Shown here: positions 27,620-36,378 of the stretch, piece by piece | Layout: the number at the start of each line of letters is the position of its first letter | How positions within the stretch are numbered: position 1 is the stretch's first letter | Assembly: GCA_038231295.1 (NCBI GenBank) | Contig: JBBRLP010000012.1 | Coordinates: 1 to 64,000 of the forward strand | Direction: 5' to 3' | Source: JANXLO01 sp038231295 | Lineage (GTDB): Bacteria; Armatimonadota; Chthonomonadetes; Chthonomonadales; Chthonomonadaceae | Length of the DNA: 64,000 nucleotides | Notes under the pieces: generated by a model | The model's database searches: none | What the model was told of the DNA's origin: nothing | What the model saw: the letters and a program-made list of their open reading frames with translations, nothing else | Translations under genes and position numbers: made by a program

Positions 27620-28465
27620 ATGTCTGTACCGGTGGAGCGTCGGGTGGAGAGGCCGCAATTCCCTGCGATTGCGGACGGGGACCTGGAGAAACTGAAAGCG
27701 TTCATGGAGTGGAAGCACTTTCCGGCGGGACGGTTGATCTGCGAGGAGGGCAAGCCAGGAGACACCATGTTTTTCGTCGAGAAGGGCGAGGTGGAGTTCT
27801 ACACCATCAAAGGCAAAGACAGGAAAGTGCCGGTACGGACACTGAGAGCGGGGAAGTTCTTTGGAGAGGGCGCGGTGCTGCGGGACGACAAGACGCGGTC
27901 GCTCCATGCGCGGGCGAAGACCGAAGTCTGGGCATGGGAACTTCACCGTGACCGATTTGAAGAGGTGATGCACGCGCACCCGGAGATCGCGATCTTCATG
28001 CTGCGGGAGATGGCGCACTGGCTCACGACCCTGAACCCACCGAGCATCGCGACGCAGTTGAAAGCCGAGCGGACGCACTCGGAAAACAGTGTCGTTCGGG
28101 CGCTCCGTGTGATTGGCAGCATCCCGTTTCTGGTCGTCAACGCGGCGCTGGCGCTGGCCTGGATCGGGGTCAATTGGCGTTATCCCGGTGTCATTGACAA
28201 GCCCGAACTCACGACGCTGGCGGTCGTGCTTGCCATCGAGGCGATTGTGGTGACGCTGCTGGTGCTGGTGAAACAGAACGCCGACGAAGACGATGCGAAC
28301 CGCCGTGCAGACGCCATTCTTGACAATACGGACGGCACGGAGCGTGAGGTAAAGAGCCTGCGGGCCTCCGTAAACAGACTGACGGAGACGGTCGCGGAGT
28401 TGCGGGACAGTAGCACAGGGGCAGGGGGCCAGGGAGGGAGCGAAACCGATGCGAAAGACAAATAA
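27620..28465 (+). CDS. Cyclic-nucleotide-binding domain plus DUF1003 membrane protein (copy 2)
   Basis: The 281-residue product has a cNMP-binding domain at about residues 12-130 (GDTMFFVEKGEVEFYTI; GKFFGEGAVLRDDKTRSLHA). Two membrane segments of the DUF1003 region follow around 165-185 and 193-215 (FLVVNAALALAWIGVNWRYPG; LAVVLAIEAIVVTLLVLVKQ), then a hydrophilic tail. The ATG at 27620 has AAGGAG upstream, and the longer frame before it is non-coding in character. Its 3' end overlaps the cyclase-STAND-TPR gene by 17 bases, so the two are translationally coupled. It is predicted to be a membrane effector gated by a cyclic nucleotide. Confidence 0.88.
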   Translation: MSVPVERRVERPQFPAIADGDLEKLKAFMEWKHFPAGRLICEEGKPGDTMFFVEKGEVEFYTIKGKDRKVPVRTLRAGKFFGEGAVLRDDKTRSLHARAKTEVWAWELHRDRFEEVMHAHPEIAIFMLREMAHWLTTLNPPSIATQLKAERTHSENSVVRALRVIGSIPFLVVNAALALAWIGVNWRYPGVIDKPELTTLAVVLAIEAIVVTLLVLVKQNADEDDANRRADAILDNTDGTEREVKSLRASVNRLTETVAELRDSSTGAGGQGGSETDAKDK

Positions 28466-31460
28466 GCAGGACAGCCGATTGAGAGCGGGGCAGGTGGCGA
28501 TTCTGTTCACCGACCTCCAGGGGTCTTCCGTGCTGAACAATCAGATCGGGGATGTACTGTATCAGGAAAAAGTCCTGTATCCGCACTTTCGCGAGATGCT
28601 GGCGGCGGCGGAGACGCAGGAGGGGCGACAGAGCGGCTCACCTGCGGGCGACAGCATGATGTTTATCTTTGCGGAGGTCGGGAACGCAATTGAGGCCGCC
28701 GTGCAGATACAGGAGTGGATGAAGAACCATCCCTACACGGCTACGGACGGAACGATAGCGGCGGTGACGACGCGCATCGGTATCCACTACTCCAAAAGGC
28801 AGTTGACGGAGGACGAGGATTTCGGCTTCAATGGCAACGCCGACTGCAACTACGCGGCCCGCGTGATGGGCATCGCGCAGTGCGGACAGATTCTGCTCTC
28901 GGACGAGGCTCGCTCGGTGGCGCAGACGGCGCGAACGGAGTGGAGGGAGTGGGACAACCGCCTCATCAAGAGTTTCGAGGAGACGCCGTGTACTGTCCAT
29001 GAACTGTGCTGGGACGGGAACATCTCGAAAGGGGAGCCGGGAGCGCAGTTTGTGCCGGACTGGTACGTGGCCCGCAACGAGTATATCTCCCGGACAGAGA
29101 AGGAGAAGGAGATTGTCGGGCTGTTCAACCCGAAGCGGCCCGAAGCGAAGTTCACGCGCCTGGTAACGCTGCACGGTTTCGGGGGAATGGGCAAGACGCG
29201 CCTCGCGATGCAGTGCGCGGTGCAGATGGTTGGGGTGTTTGAGGGCCGGGTGAAGCTCGTGCCGCTCGGTCGTATCGCGCAGACGCTGGAAGGAGAGCAG
29301 AACCGCTGTGACTTCCTGGCAGCGGCAATTGGTAAGGTGTTCGGCGCTCCAGACGATGAGCCTGCCACCGCCGAAACGCTGCTGCGGTATGTGTCGACAA
29401 AACGGACGTTGCTGCTTCTGGACAACTGGGAAACGGTGGAAGGGACGCTTTCAGCGGAACTGGTGGCAATGCTGCTGACGAACCGCCAGAATCTCACTCT
29501 CCTCGTGACGGGCCGACAGTGCGTCCATGTGGACGATATGGAGCAGGAGGTTGCGGTAGAGGGACTTCCGCAGTTGGAAGCGCGGTCTCTGTTTCTCTCT
29601 CGCCTGCGGCAGAAAGAAGAGTACCGCGAATGGACGCCCACCCCGCCGGAAGAGGCTGCCCTCACCGGTATTCTTAACTCCCTTGCCGGTCACGCTCTCG
29701 CAATAGAACTTGTTGCGGCAGGTGTGCCGGGAAGAGACCTTGCCGAAGTCGCGCAGGAGTTGAAGGCCCGTGTAATGAGTGAAAACACTCGCCGTCGTGA
29801 GGGTCATATTTCCGGGGACAACTCACCGCGTCACGCCTCGCTGCAAGCCTCCCTGGACTGGTCATGGGATCTTCTGGATGAGCCAGTGCGCTACGCTCTC
29901 TGTTGCGTTGGCCTCTTCGCACAGCCCTTCACCATTACCGACGCCCGCAAGATATTCCCACAAATGACGTTGGAAGGCATATTGGGCCTGCGCGATGCCG
30001 CCCTGATGCAGTTAGCGTCCCTCAGTCCGCCCCACTATACCCTGCTTCGCGTAACACAGGAGTACGCACAGGAAAAGCGCAAAGCGTTGGACGCGACCAT
30101 TGGCAACGAGATAGAGAGCCGTTTCATCTCCCACTACGCTGCATTGATGGAGCAACACTGGCAGGGCATTTATGACCATGATCTGCCAACTCTTATCATA
30201 CTCGATGCCATTCATACCAATGCCAGTTCCGCCTTCTTTCGTGCTATTGAACGCAACGACCAGGACAATGCGAATGCACTTTACAACACTCTAAACTGGT
30301 ATTATCTCCATCGTTCTCGATCAACGGAAAAGCGCATCCTCGAAGAGACCATGCTGTCTTTTAGACGAAGAGTTCTTCCCAAAGGCCATCCCTCCATTGC
30401 CCAAAGTCTCAACAATCTGGCGTTGTTAAACGACAGTCAGGGCCGCTACCCCGAGGCGGAACCGCTCTACAACGAAGCCTTGCAGATATACCGCGCTTCC
30501 CTCCCAGACGGACATCTCCTCATTGCCACCAGCCTCAACAATCTGGCAGGATTGTACGACAGTCAGGGCCGGTTCGCGGAGGCGGAACCTCTCTACAACG
30601 AAGCCTTGCAGATATGCCGCGCTTCCCTCCCAGACGGACATCCCCTCATTGCCACCGGCCTCAACAATCTGGCATTGTTGTACGAAAGTCAGGGCCGCTA
30701 CCCCGAGGCGGAACCGCTCTACCACGAAGCCTTGCAGATACGCCGCGCTTCTCTGCCGGACGGACATCCCGACATTGCCAGCAGCCTCAACAATCTGGCA
30801 GCGTTGTACGAAAGTCAGGGCCGCTACCCCGAGGCGGAACCCCTCTACAACGAAGCCTTGCAGATATACCGCGCTTCCCTCCCAGACGGACATCCCGACA
30901 TTGCCAACAGCCTCAACAACCTGGCAGGATTGTACCAAAGTCAGGGTCGCTACACCGAGGCGGAACCGCTCTACAACGAAGCCTTGCAGATATACCGCGC
31001 TTCCCTCCCAGACGGACATCCCGACATTGCCAGTAGCCTTAACAATCTGGCAGCGTTGTACTACGATCAGGGTCGCTACACCGAGGCGGAACCGCTCTAC
31101 CACGAAGCCTTGCAGATACGCCGCGCTTGCCTGCCAGACGGACATCCCCTCATTGCCACCAGCCTCAACAATCTGGCAGAACTCCACCGAGCTCAGGGCC
31201 GCTACACCGAGGCGGAACCTCTCTTCAAGGAAGCCTTGCAGATACGCCGCGCTTCCCTGCCGGACGGACATCCCGACATTGCCACCAGCCTCAACAATCT
31301 GGCAATGTTGTACTACGGACAGGGACGGTTGGCGGAGGCCCTTCCGTTTATGAAGGAGGCGATGGAGATATTCAGGAAGAGTCTTGGGGCCGAGCATCCG
31401 AATACGAAGACTGTTGCGGCGAACTATGCGTTTCTGTTGAAGCAACTCAGGCCAGCCTGA
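28449..31460 (+). CDS. Class III cyclase - STAND NTPase - TPR protein
   Basis: A 1003-residue, three-part protein. Residues 15-190 are a class III nucleotide cyclase domain: metal-binding Asp22 in ILFTDLQGSS and Asp68 in AGDSMMFIF, and the transition-state Asn134/Arg138 in CNYAARV. The adenine-selecting Lys, expected three residues before GD, is Ser64. Residues 235-600 form a STAND/NB-ARC-like NTPase with Walker A GFGGMGKT (243-250) and Walker B TLLLLDNWE (about 318). About residues 645-985 hold eight 42-residue TPRs of kinesin-light-chain type. STAND proteins switch on by ligand-induced oligomerisation. Here the TPRs would sense a signal and the cyclase would make a second messenger for the DUF1003 protein encoded just upstream. 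Known relatives with cyclase-ATPase fusions include mycobacterial regulators. Confidence 0.88.
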   Translation: MRKTNKQDSRLRAGQVAILFTDLQGSSVLNNQIGDVLYQEKVLYPHFREMLAAAETQEGRQSGSPAGDSMMFIFAEVGNAIEAAVQIQEWMKNHPYTATDGTIAAVTTRIGIHYSKRQLTEDEDFGFNGNADCNYAARVMGIAQCGQILLSDEARSVAQTARTEWREWDNRLIKSFEETPCTVHELCWDGNISKGEPGAQFVPDWYVARNEYISRTEKEKEIVGLFNPKRPEAKFTRLVTLHGFGGMGKTRLAMQCAVQMVGVFEGRVKLVPLGRIAQTLEGEQNRCDFLAAAIGKVFGAPDDEPATAETLLRYVSTKRTLLLLDNWETVEGTLSAELVAMLLTNRQNLTLLVTGRQCVHVDDMEQEVAVEGLPQLEARSLFLSRLRQKEEYREWTPTPPEEAALTGILNSLAGHALAIELVAAGVPGRDLAEVAQELKARVMSENTRRREGHISGDNSPRHASLQASLDWSWDLLDEPVRYALCCVGLFAQPFTITDARKIFPQMTLEGILGLRDAALMQLASLSPPHYTLLRVTQEYAQEKRKALDATIGNEIESRFISHYAALMEQHWQGIYDHDLPTLIILDAIHTNASSAFFRAIERNDQDNANALYNTLNWYYLHRSRSTEKRILEETMLSFRRRVLPKGHPSIAQSLNNLALLNDSQGRYPEAEPLYNEALQIYRASLPDGHLLIATSLNNLAGLYDSQGRFAEAEPLYNEALQICRASLPDGHPLIATGLNNLALLYESQGRYPEAEPLYHEALQIRRASLPDGHPDIASSLNNLAALYESQGRYPEAEPLYNEALQIYRASLPDGHPDIANSLNNLAGLYQSQGRYTEAEPLYNEALQIYRASLPDGHPDIASSLNNLAALYYDQGRYTEAEPLYHEALQIRRACLPDGHPLIATSLNNLAELHRAQGRYTEAEPLFKEALQIRRASLPDGHPDIATSLNNLAMLYYGQGRLAEALPFMKEAMEIFRKSLGAEHPNTKTVAANYAFLLKQLRPA
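30385..31392 (+). repeat. Eight tandem 126-bp repeats encoding TPRs
   Basis: Units of 126 bp encode SLNNLA-LY-SQGRYxEAEPLYxEALQIxRASLPDGHPxIA with few changes. DNA identity between neighbouring units is very high, including third codon positions, pointing to recent expansion or gene conversion. Copy number could change by slippage or recombination without breaking the frame. Confidence 0.85.
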
Positions 31461-31492
31461 GACAGCGGGGCGGGGAAGAACAGGGGGCAGGG

Positions 31493-33022
31493 TTACTTTG
31501 GGGGAGTGGTGGCGACGGACATTTGGTCGAGTATCTGGCGGTCGGTAATGCCGTACCAGGTGTGGCCTTTGCCGGGGCCGTAGACGATTTCGCCGACGAA
31601 GGGTGGGTCGGCGTGGGCAAGGGAGGCGTCGAGGAGGTGGACGGCGTTGTTGAGGAAGTAGTTGTCGGCGTCGCCGACGTAGAGGTGGATTTTGCCGCGC
31701 AGTTTCGGGCCGAGAGTCTTCCAGTGCGCCTCCATGTAGAGGCGCATATCGTATTTTTTCCACTGCGCGGCGGCGGCATGGTCTATAGCGCCGGTCTGTG
31801 GGTTCCAGAGCGGGACGGGCTTGCCGTCCGCGCCGCGTGCGCCGAAGACCGCGTTCCAGGCCCCCCACTGCCCGCCGGAATAGGGGTAGCTGTCGCCATC
31901 GCCGCGCACGTTCTCCATCTGCACTTCGTGGCGCACTGTGAAGAGCGTCTCGCCCCCGGTCGTGCGGGCGGAGGCCCGCTCGAAGCCGTAGGGATTGACG
32001 TAGGCGTTCCTGTCGTCGTAGATGTTGATAAGTTCGTAGGCGCGGAAATCGAGCGGGTCGGGGCTGGAGGGCCAGGTGCCGTTGAAGAAGTCCGGGTAGA
32101 AGACCTGGAGCGCGAACGCCACCCACCCGCCCGTCGAAGCGCCGTCCAGCACACGGGCGTAGGGCTGCCCGATGCCGCGAAAGGTGTGCTCGATGGTGGG
32201 GATGAGTTCCTGCGTCACCGCGTCGCCGTAGGGGCCGTTGTTCGCGGAGTTGACCTGATACGGGTCACCGAACGGGCCGTCGCCGTCCAGCAGAATCGTC
32301 AGGAAGCGGGGCGCGTCGTCCGCCGCCCAGAGTTTGCGGAAGCCGGAGCCTTCGCGCATCATGTTGCCGACCGCCGTGTAGCGCGTCGCGAACCCGCCGA
32401 TATGGACGCGCAACGGATAGTGGCGCGTCGGCTCTTTGTCGTAGTCACGCGGCAGAATGACGCCCACCCGCAGGTAGATGGGCCTGCCGTGAAACGCCGT
32501 CAGCAGATCGGACTTGAGCTTGAGATATTTGACAGACGCCGTGTCTGCGGGCAGCGTCTCCGGCGGCGCAGTGTGGGTCAGTGTCAGCCGGACGGTTCCG
32601 CCCTTCGCCGGGTCGAGATGCACCGCCGTCGCGTCACTGAACAGATTGCCGGGCGCATTGAGAGAGCGGAGGTCGCGGTTCGTCGCGAAGAGCGCCTGCA
32701 CCGCGTAGTCGCCCGCAGGCAGTTTCGCCAGCGACTCTATCGGGAAGATCACGGCTTTGCTGTCCAGCGTCACGGCCTTGCCGGGCGCGAGGTTCGCCGC
32801 GTCCCGGCCCAGCACCGGCGCGGCATTCATTCCCGTCTGCCCGGAGCGGAACACCGGCCCCGGACTCCCCTTCGGCCCTATCGAGACCAGCACCCGGCCG
32901 CTGTTCGCGCCGCCCGTCAGCGCGGCATCACGGGTCACCTCGAAGCGCAGTCCGGTCTGCGCCCCCACGCGCCCCGCCGCCACAACCGACAGCAGCGCCC
33001 ACACCGCAGCGGCCTTCCTCAT
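31493..33022 (-). CDS. Secreted esterase-D-like alpha/beta hydrolase
   Basis: AAAGGTGG precedes the ATG at 33022. The 509-residue protein has a signal peptide ending GRVGAQ and an N-terminal beta-domain. A putative-esterase domain follows with the nucleophile motif DGASTGGWVA and a late HTW histidine (GKGHTWYGI), so it should be an extracytoplasmic carboxylic-ester hydrolase. It follows the Gfo/Idh gene by 18 bases on the same strand and adjoins the arabinoxylan locus, suggesting action on acetyl or feruloyl groups, though the substrate is not readable. Confidence 0.78.
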   Translation of the reverse strand: MRKAAAVWALLSVVAAGRVGAQTGLRFEVTRDAALTGGANSGRVLVSIGPKGSPGPVFRSGQTGMNAAPVLGRDAANLAPGKAVTLDSKAVIFPIESLAKLPAGDYAVQALFATNRDLRSLNAPGNLFSDATAVHLDPAKGGTVRLTLTHTAPPETLPADTASVKYLKLKSDLLTAFHGRPIYLRVGVILPRDYDKEPTRHYPLRVHIGGFATRYTAVGNMMREGSGFRKLWAADDAPRFLTILLDGDGPFGDPYQVNSANNGPYGDAVTQELIPTIEHTFRGIGQPYARVLDGASTGGWVAFALQVFYPDFFNGTWPSSPDPLDFRAYELINIYDDRNAYVNPYGFERASARTTGGETLFTVRHEVQMENVRGDGDSYPYSGGQWGAWNAVFGARGADGKPVPLWNPQTGAIDHAAAAQWKKYDMRLYMEAHWKTLGPKLRGKIHLYVGDADNYFLNNAVHLLDASLAHADPPFVGEIVYGPGKGHTWYGITDRQILDQMSVATTPPK

Positions 33023-33040
33023 CGCATCCACCTTTCGGGG

Positions 33041-34099
33041 TCAGGGTTCAATGGCATTGTTTACTTCCACCGTCTGCCCGGTATCGGCGGCCTCGATGGT
33101 AGCGAGGACCAGCGCGAGGGTGTGCAGGTTGTCGCGCCCGCTCGTCTCCGGCTCGACCCGCTGCTCAATGCAGGCCCGCCAGTGGTAGAGGTCGTAGTGA
33201 TGCCCGGTCGGGCCGATGGAGGCGGCCTGTACGGGTTCGCCCCAGGGTTCGGGCAGGGGGGTGAAGAAGTGCTGTTCGTGGTACTGCGACACGTCGGCGT
33301 TCTCGCGGAAGAGCCGAATCGGCCCCCAGTCGTCGTGCGGATTCCAGACAATCGAGCCGTGCGAACCCGTCAATACCCAGCGTCCGTTCCAGCCCGTGTC
33401 CTGCCCCGGCGCGGCGAACGATCCCGTATAGTTGACGCGCACCCCGTTGTTGAATTCGATCCAGGCGAACGCGCTCATATCGCCCCGCGTGTTGCTGAAA
33501 GCCGGATTCCAGGTCTGCGCCTGCACCCGCTTCGCGTTGCAGCCGAGCAGGTAGCGCATCATATCGAAATGGTGAATCGCCATGTCCATCAAGAACGGAT
33601 GCGTCATCGTCTGTCGCCAGCCGAACAGCAAGCCGTGCAGTTGAAACTCCGCGACCACATGGTCCAGTTCTCCAATCACGCTCTCCGCAATAAGGCGGCG
33701 CAGCGTGCGCGGCTGATCCTGATACCGAAACTGCTGCGTCACCATCAGCGTCCGGTCGCGCTCCTTCGCCGCCCGCACCATCGCCTGTGCGCCTTGCAAG
33801 GTATCGGAAATCGGCTTTTCGACGAGGACGTGCAGTCCTGCCTCCATCGCCGACAGCGTCGTCGCCTCATGAAACGGCGCGGGCGTGACGTTGATAAACC
33901 CGTCCGCCTCGACCGTTTTTAGCGCCTCTTCCAGCCGTAAGAAACGGCGTTCCGGCGGAACCCCAATCCTCTCCCCCGCAGAGTCAAGTGCCTTCTGACT
34001 TGGGTCCACCAACGCCACATGCTCAAAACCGGGACAGTCCCGCACAGCGGAGAGCCAGCTTCCCCCGAAGCCGCCCACGCCTGCCTGTATCACACGCAT
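33041..34099 (-). CDS. Gfo/Idh/MocA family NAD(P)-dependent oxidoreductase
   Basis: The 352-residue product starts with the Rossmann motif VIQAGVGGFGGSWL and contains the family signature EKPISD at about residue 94 and the catalytic-region DMAIHHFDMMRYLLG. These enzymes oxidise or reduce sugars, sugar acids or inositols in the cytoplasm. Divergent from the CE6 esterase gene and upstream of a secreted esterase gene, it probably handles a sugar released by the nearby xylan-degrading enzymes. The specific substrate is unknown. Confidence 0.85.
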   Translation of the reverse strand: MRVIQAGVGGFGGSWLSAVRDCPGFEHVALVDPSQKALDSAGERIGVPPERRFLRLEEALKTVEADGFINVTPAPFHEATTLSAMEAGLHVLVEKPISDTLQGAQAMVRAAKERDRTLMVTQQFRYQDQPRTLRRLIAESVIGELDHVVAEFQLHGLLFGWRQTMTHPFLMDMAIHHFDMMRYLLGCNAKRVQAQTWNPAFSNTRGDMSAFAWIEFNNGVRVNYTGSFAAPGQDTGWNGRWVLTGSHGSIVWNPHDDWGPIRLFRENADVSQYHEQHFFTPLPEPWGEPVQAASIGPTGHHYDLYHWRACIEQRVEPETSGRDNLHTLALVLATIEAADTGQTVEVNNAIEP

Positions 34100-34393
34100 C
34101 GAATCTTCTTTCCCTTCCTCACGAAATTGTCTCTTCCGTGCCGTGCTAATTCGCGGCGTGTATCAGCGATTCCTCCGACAGTCTGAAGTAGGGTAGTCTG
34201 GTCCGCGTAAAGGTGAGTGAGTAACGAAGACGTGACATAACCGGCAAAAGTGTGTTAAACTACCGCTATTACCAAATAGCCGGTTCCGTCGAGTACGACA
34301 CGAAGGCGCTGCGCTCGCCCCGCTGTCATGTCACCGTACATGACAGCAAAATGCGAGCGTCGGATGCGCCGCAACGGAGGAAAAGAGGACAGC
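34100..34393. other. Divergent regulatory region, Gfo/Idh versus CE6 esterase
   Basis: About 290 bases with no gene. It holds a weak promoter toward CE6 (GTGACA at 34232-34237, 17 bases, TTAAAC at 34255-34260) and a LacI-type operator candidate at 34265-34280. Confidence 0.5.
34265..34280. promoter_or_regulatory. Candidate LacI-type operator at the CE6 gene
   Basis: GCTATT-ACCA-AATAGC has six-base arms identical to the consensus of the operator-like sites at 39750, 39857 and 39878 (GCTATT-TCGT-AATAGC) but a different centre. It lies just downstream of the predicted start point, as at the xylanase promoter. Confidence 0.5.
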
Positions 34394-35356
34394 ATGAAAA
34401 CAGTCTTTCTGGTGTTGACCGCAATGCTCTGCCTGAATGTCTCTGCCCGGGCACAGGACAAGAAATTCTATATTTTCCTGTCCTTCGGGCAGTCGAATAT
34501 GGAGGGCTATCCGGGAATTGAAGAACAGGACAAAGGGCCGGTGGAGGAGAGGTTCCAGGTGATGGCTGCGGTCAATTTCCCGAATTCGCTCCGAGAAAAA
34601 GGCCACTGGTATACGGCGGTTCCTCCGCTGGCGCGACCGGGCAACGGCATTGGCCCAACGGACTACTTTGGCCGCACACTGGTGGCCCATCTTCCTGCCA
34701 ATATCAAGGTAGGGGTGATCAATGTCTCTGTCGCCGGATGCAAGATAGAAATGTTCGACAAGGAACACTACGCCTCTTATGCGGAGACAGCCCCGCCCTG
34801 GATGAAGGGAATTATCGCGGCGTATGGCGGTAATCCCTATCAACGTCTGGTAGATATGGCGAAATTGGCGCAAAAGGACGGCGTTATCAAAGGCATCCTT
34901 CTCCATCAGGGCGAGTCCAACACGAACGACAAAGAGTGGCCGAACAAGGTGAAAGGCGTTTACGACAACCTGATTAAAGATTTGAATCTCAAGTCCGAAG
35001 AGGTGCCGCTGCTGGCAGGCGAGCTTGTCAATGCCGATCAAAAAGGCGCGTGTGCCAGCATGAACGCTATTATTGACGATCTGCCGAAGACAATCCCCCA
35101 CTCCTACGTCATCTCTTCGGCAGGCTGCTCCTCCCGCCCCGACCACCTGCACTTCACCCCGGCCGGTTATCGAGAGTTCGGAAAGCGCTATGGAGAAAAA
35201 ATGCTCTCCCTCCTCGGTTACAAGGCTGCTGCCACCCCGACGCCGACTCAGCCCGGCGGAGGCGCCGCGCCGCCTGCGACAGCGGCGACTTCGCGGCCTG
35301 TTGTGCCGACGCTGCCTGCTGCACAGGAGGGTACAGGGTTATCCGCTCACCGGTAG
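34394..35356 (+). CDS. CE6-type acetylxylan esterase / sialate O-acetylesterase-like SGNH hydrolase
   Basis: AAGAGGA stands before the ATG at 34394. The 320-residue protein has a signal peptide ending ARA and the SGNH pattern of this family: IFLSFGQSNMEG with the nucleophile Ser, LLHQGESNT, and DHLHFTPAGY with the Asp-His pair. It should remove acetyl groups from xylan outside the cytoplasm. A Pro/Thr/Ala-rich tail of about 40 residues follows the catalytic domain. Its 3' end overlaps that of the convergent GH43 gene by 18 bases. Confidence 0.85.
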   Translation: MKTVFLVLTAMLCLNVSARAQDKKFYIFLSFGQSNMEGYPGIEEQDKGPVEERFQVMAAVNFPNSLREKGHWYTAVPPLARPGNGIGPTDYFGRTLVAHLPANIKVGVINVSVAGCKIEMFDKEHYASYAETAPPWMKGIIAAYGGNPYQRLVDMAKLAQKDGVIKGILLHQGESNTNDKEWPNKVKGVYDNLIKDLNLKSEEVPLLAGELVNADQKGACASMNAIIDDLPKTIPHSYVISSAGCSSRPDHLHFTPAGYREFGKRYGEKMLSLLGYKAAATPTPTQPGGGAAPPATAATSRPVVPTLPAAQEGTGLSAHR

Positions 35357-36295
35357 AATGGTTCCATCCGGTGCATGGAATATCTCGCTTACTTTGACGC
35401 AGCGCAGGTGGCTCTGTCCTCCAGAGAGCGAGGCGTCGTGGTAGAACAGGTACCACCGCCCCTGAAACTCCACGATGGAGTGGTGCGTCGTCCAGCCGAC
35501 GACCGGTTCCAGGAGACGGCCCCGATAGGTAAAGGGGCCGAGCGGGTTGTCGCCTGTCGCGTAGACCAGGAAGTGCGTGTCTCCGGTGGAGTAGGAGAAG
35601 TAGTAGAGGTCCCCGCGCCGATGGACCCACGCGGCCTCGAAGAAACGGCGATCATGATCGCTCGCCTTCAGGGGCGTCCCGTCTTCGTCCAACAGAGACA
35701 CCTCCCGAATATCTCCCACAAAGGAGCGCATATCGTCGCGGAGGCATCCAACACGGGGCATGAGCGCCGGTCCCTCGCCGGAAGGCTCCTGTCCGGTCGG
35801 ATCGAACTGTCCCGACTGCCAGCACTGAAGCTGTCCTCCCCAGATTCCCCCGAAATAGAGATAGCTCTGGCCGTCTTCGTCTACAAAAGCGCACGGATCA
35901 ATACTGTAACTTCCGGCTATCGGCTCCGGCTCCGGCGTGAACGGCCCCTCGGGAGCAGCACTGACGGCGACCCCGATGCGAAAGAGACCCGCGTGGTCAC
36001 GCGCCGGGAAGTAGAGATAGTAGCGTCCGTTTTTCACGGCGGCATCAGGTGCCCAGAGCTGTTTCGATGCCCAGGGAATCTGCTCCAGGGCCAGCGCGAT
36101 CCCGTGATCGGTCACCTGGCCCCCGATAGCGTCCAGCGAGAACACGTGATAGTCCGTCATATCATACTGATCGCCGTTGTCATTCGCAGGAATGTCCGTC
36201 TCGCGGTCGTGGGACGGATACAGATAGAGCCGACCCTCGAAGACGTGGGCCGAGGGATCGGCGGTATAGAGATGCGTGATTAAGGGCGCCGTCAT
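35339..36295 (-). CDS. Intracellular GH43 glycosidase
   Basis: The 318-residue protein lacks a signal peptide and shows the GH43 five-blade propeller residues: the general-base Asp in YTADPSAHVFEGRLYLY, the second Asp in YSIDPCAFVDEDGQSYLYFG, and the acid Glu in RRFFEAAWVHRRGDLYY. It probably trims arabinose or xylose from imported oligosaccharides. It is the last gene of the solute-binding protein/permease/permease/GH43 operon, which fits cytoplasmic processing of what the transporter brings in. GGAGAAG precedes the ATG. Confidence 0.87.
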   Translation of the reverse strand: MTAPLITHLYTADPSAHVFEGRLYLYPSHDRETDIPANDNGDQYDMTDYHVFSLDAIGGQVTDHGIALALEQIPWASKQLWAPDAAVKNGRYYLYFPARDHAGLFRIGVAVSAAPEGPFTPEPEPIAGSYSIDPCAFVDEDGQSYLYFGGIWGGQLQCWQSGQFDPTGQEPSGEGPALMPRVGCLRDDMRSFVGDIREVSLLDEDGTPLKASDHDRRFFEAAWVHRRGDLYYFSYSTGDTHFLVYATGDNPLGPFTYRGRLLEPVVGWTTHHSIVEFQGRWYLFYHDASLSGGQSHLRCVKVSEIFHAPDGTILPVSG

Positions 36296-36378
36296 AGATC
36301 GCTCTTCTCCTCGCCGCCGGCCCTCACGCCGCTGCGGCCCCCAACGACATTACCCGCGCTTTCCGGAAACATTGGCCC

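Noticed and set aside
30426..32126. 566-codon minus-strand frame across the TPR repeats
   Set aside because: Its repeats only mirror the 126-bp DNA repeats of the TPR gene; no start signal and it runs into the esterase gene in a different frame.
31127..33922. 931-codon plus-strand frame opposite the esterase and Gfo/Idh genes
   Set aside because: Strong family motifs exist on the minus strand for both genes; the plus-strand frame is compositionally biased and motif-free.
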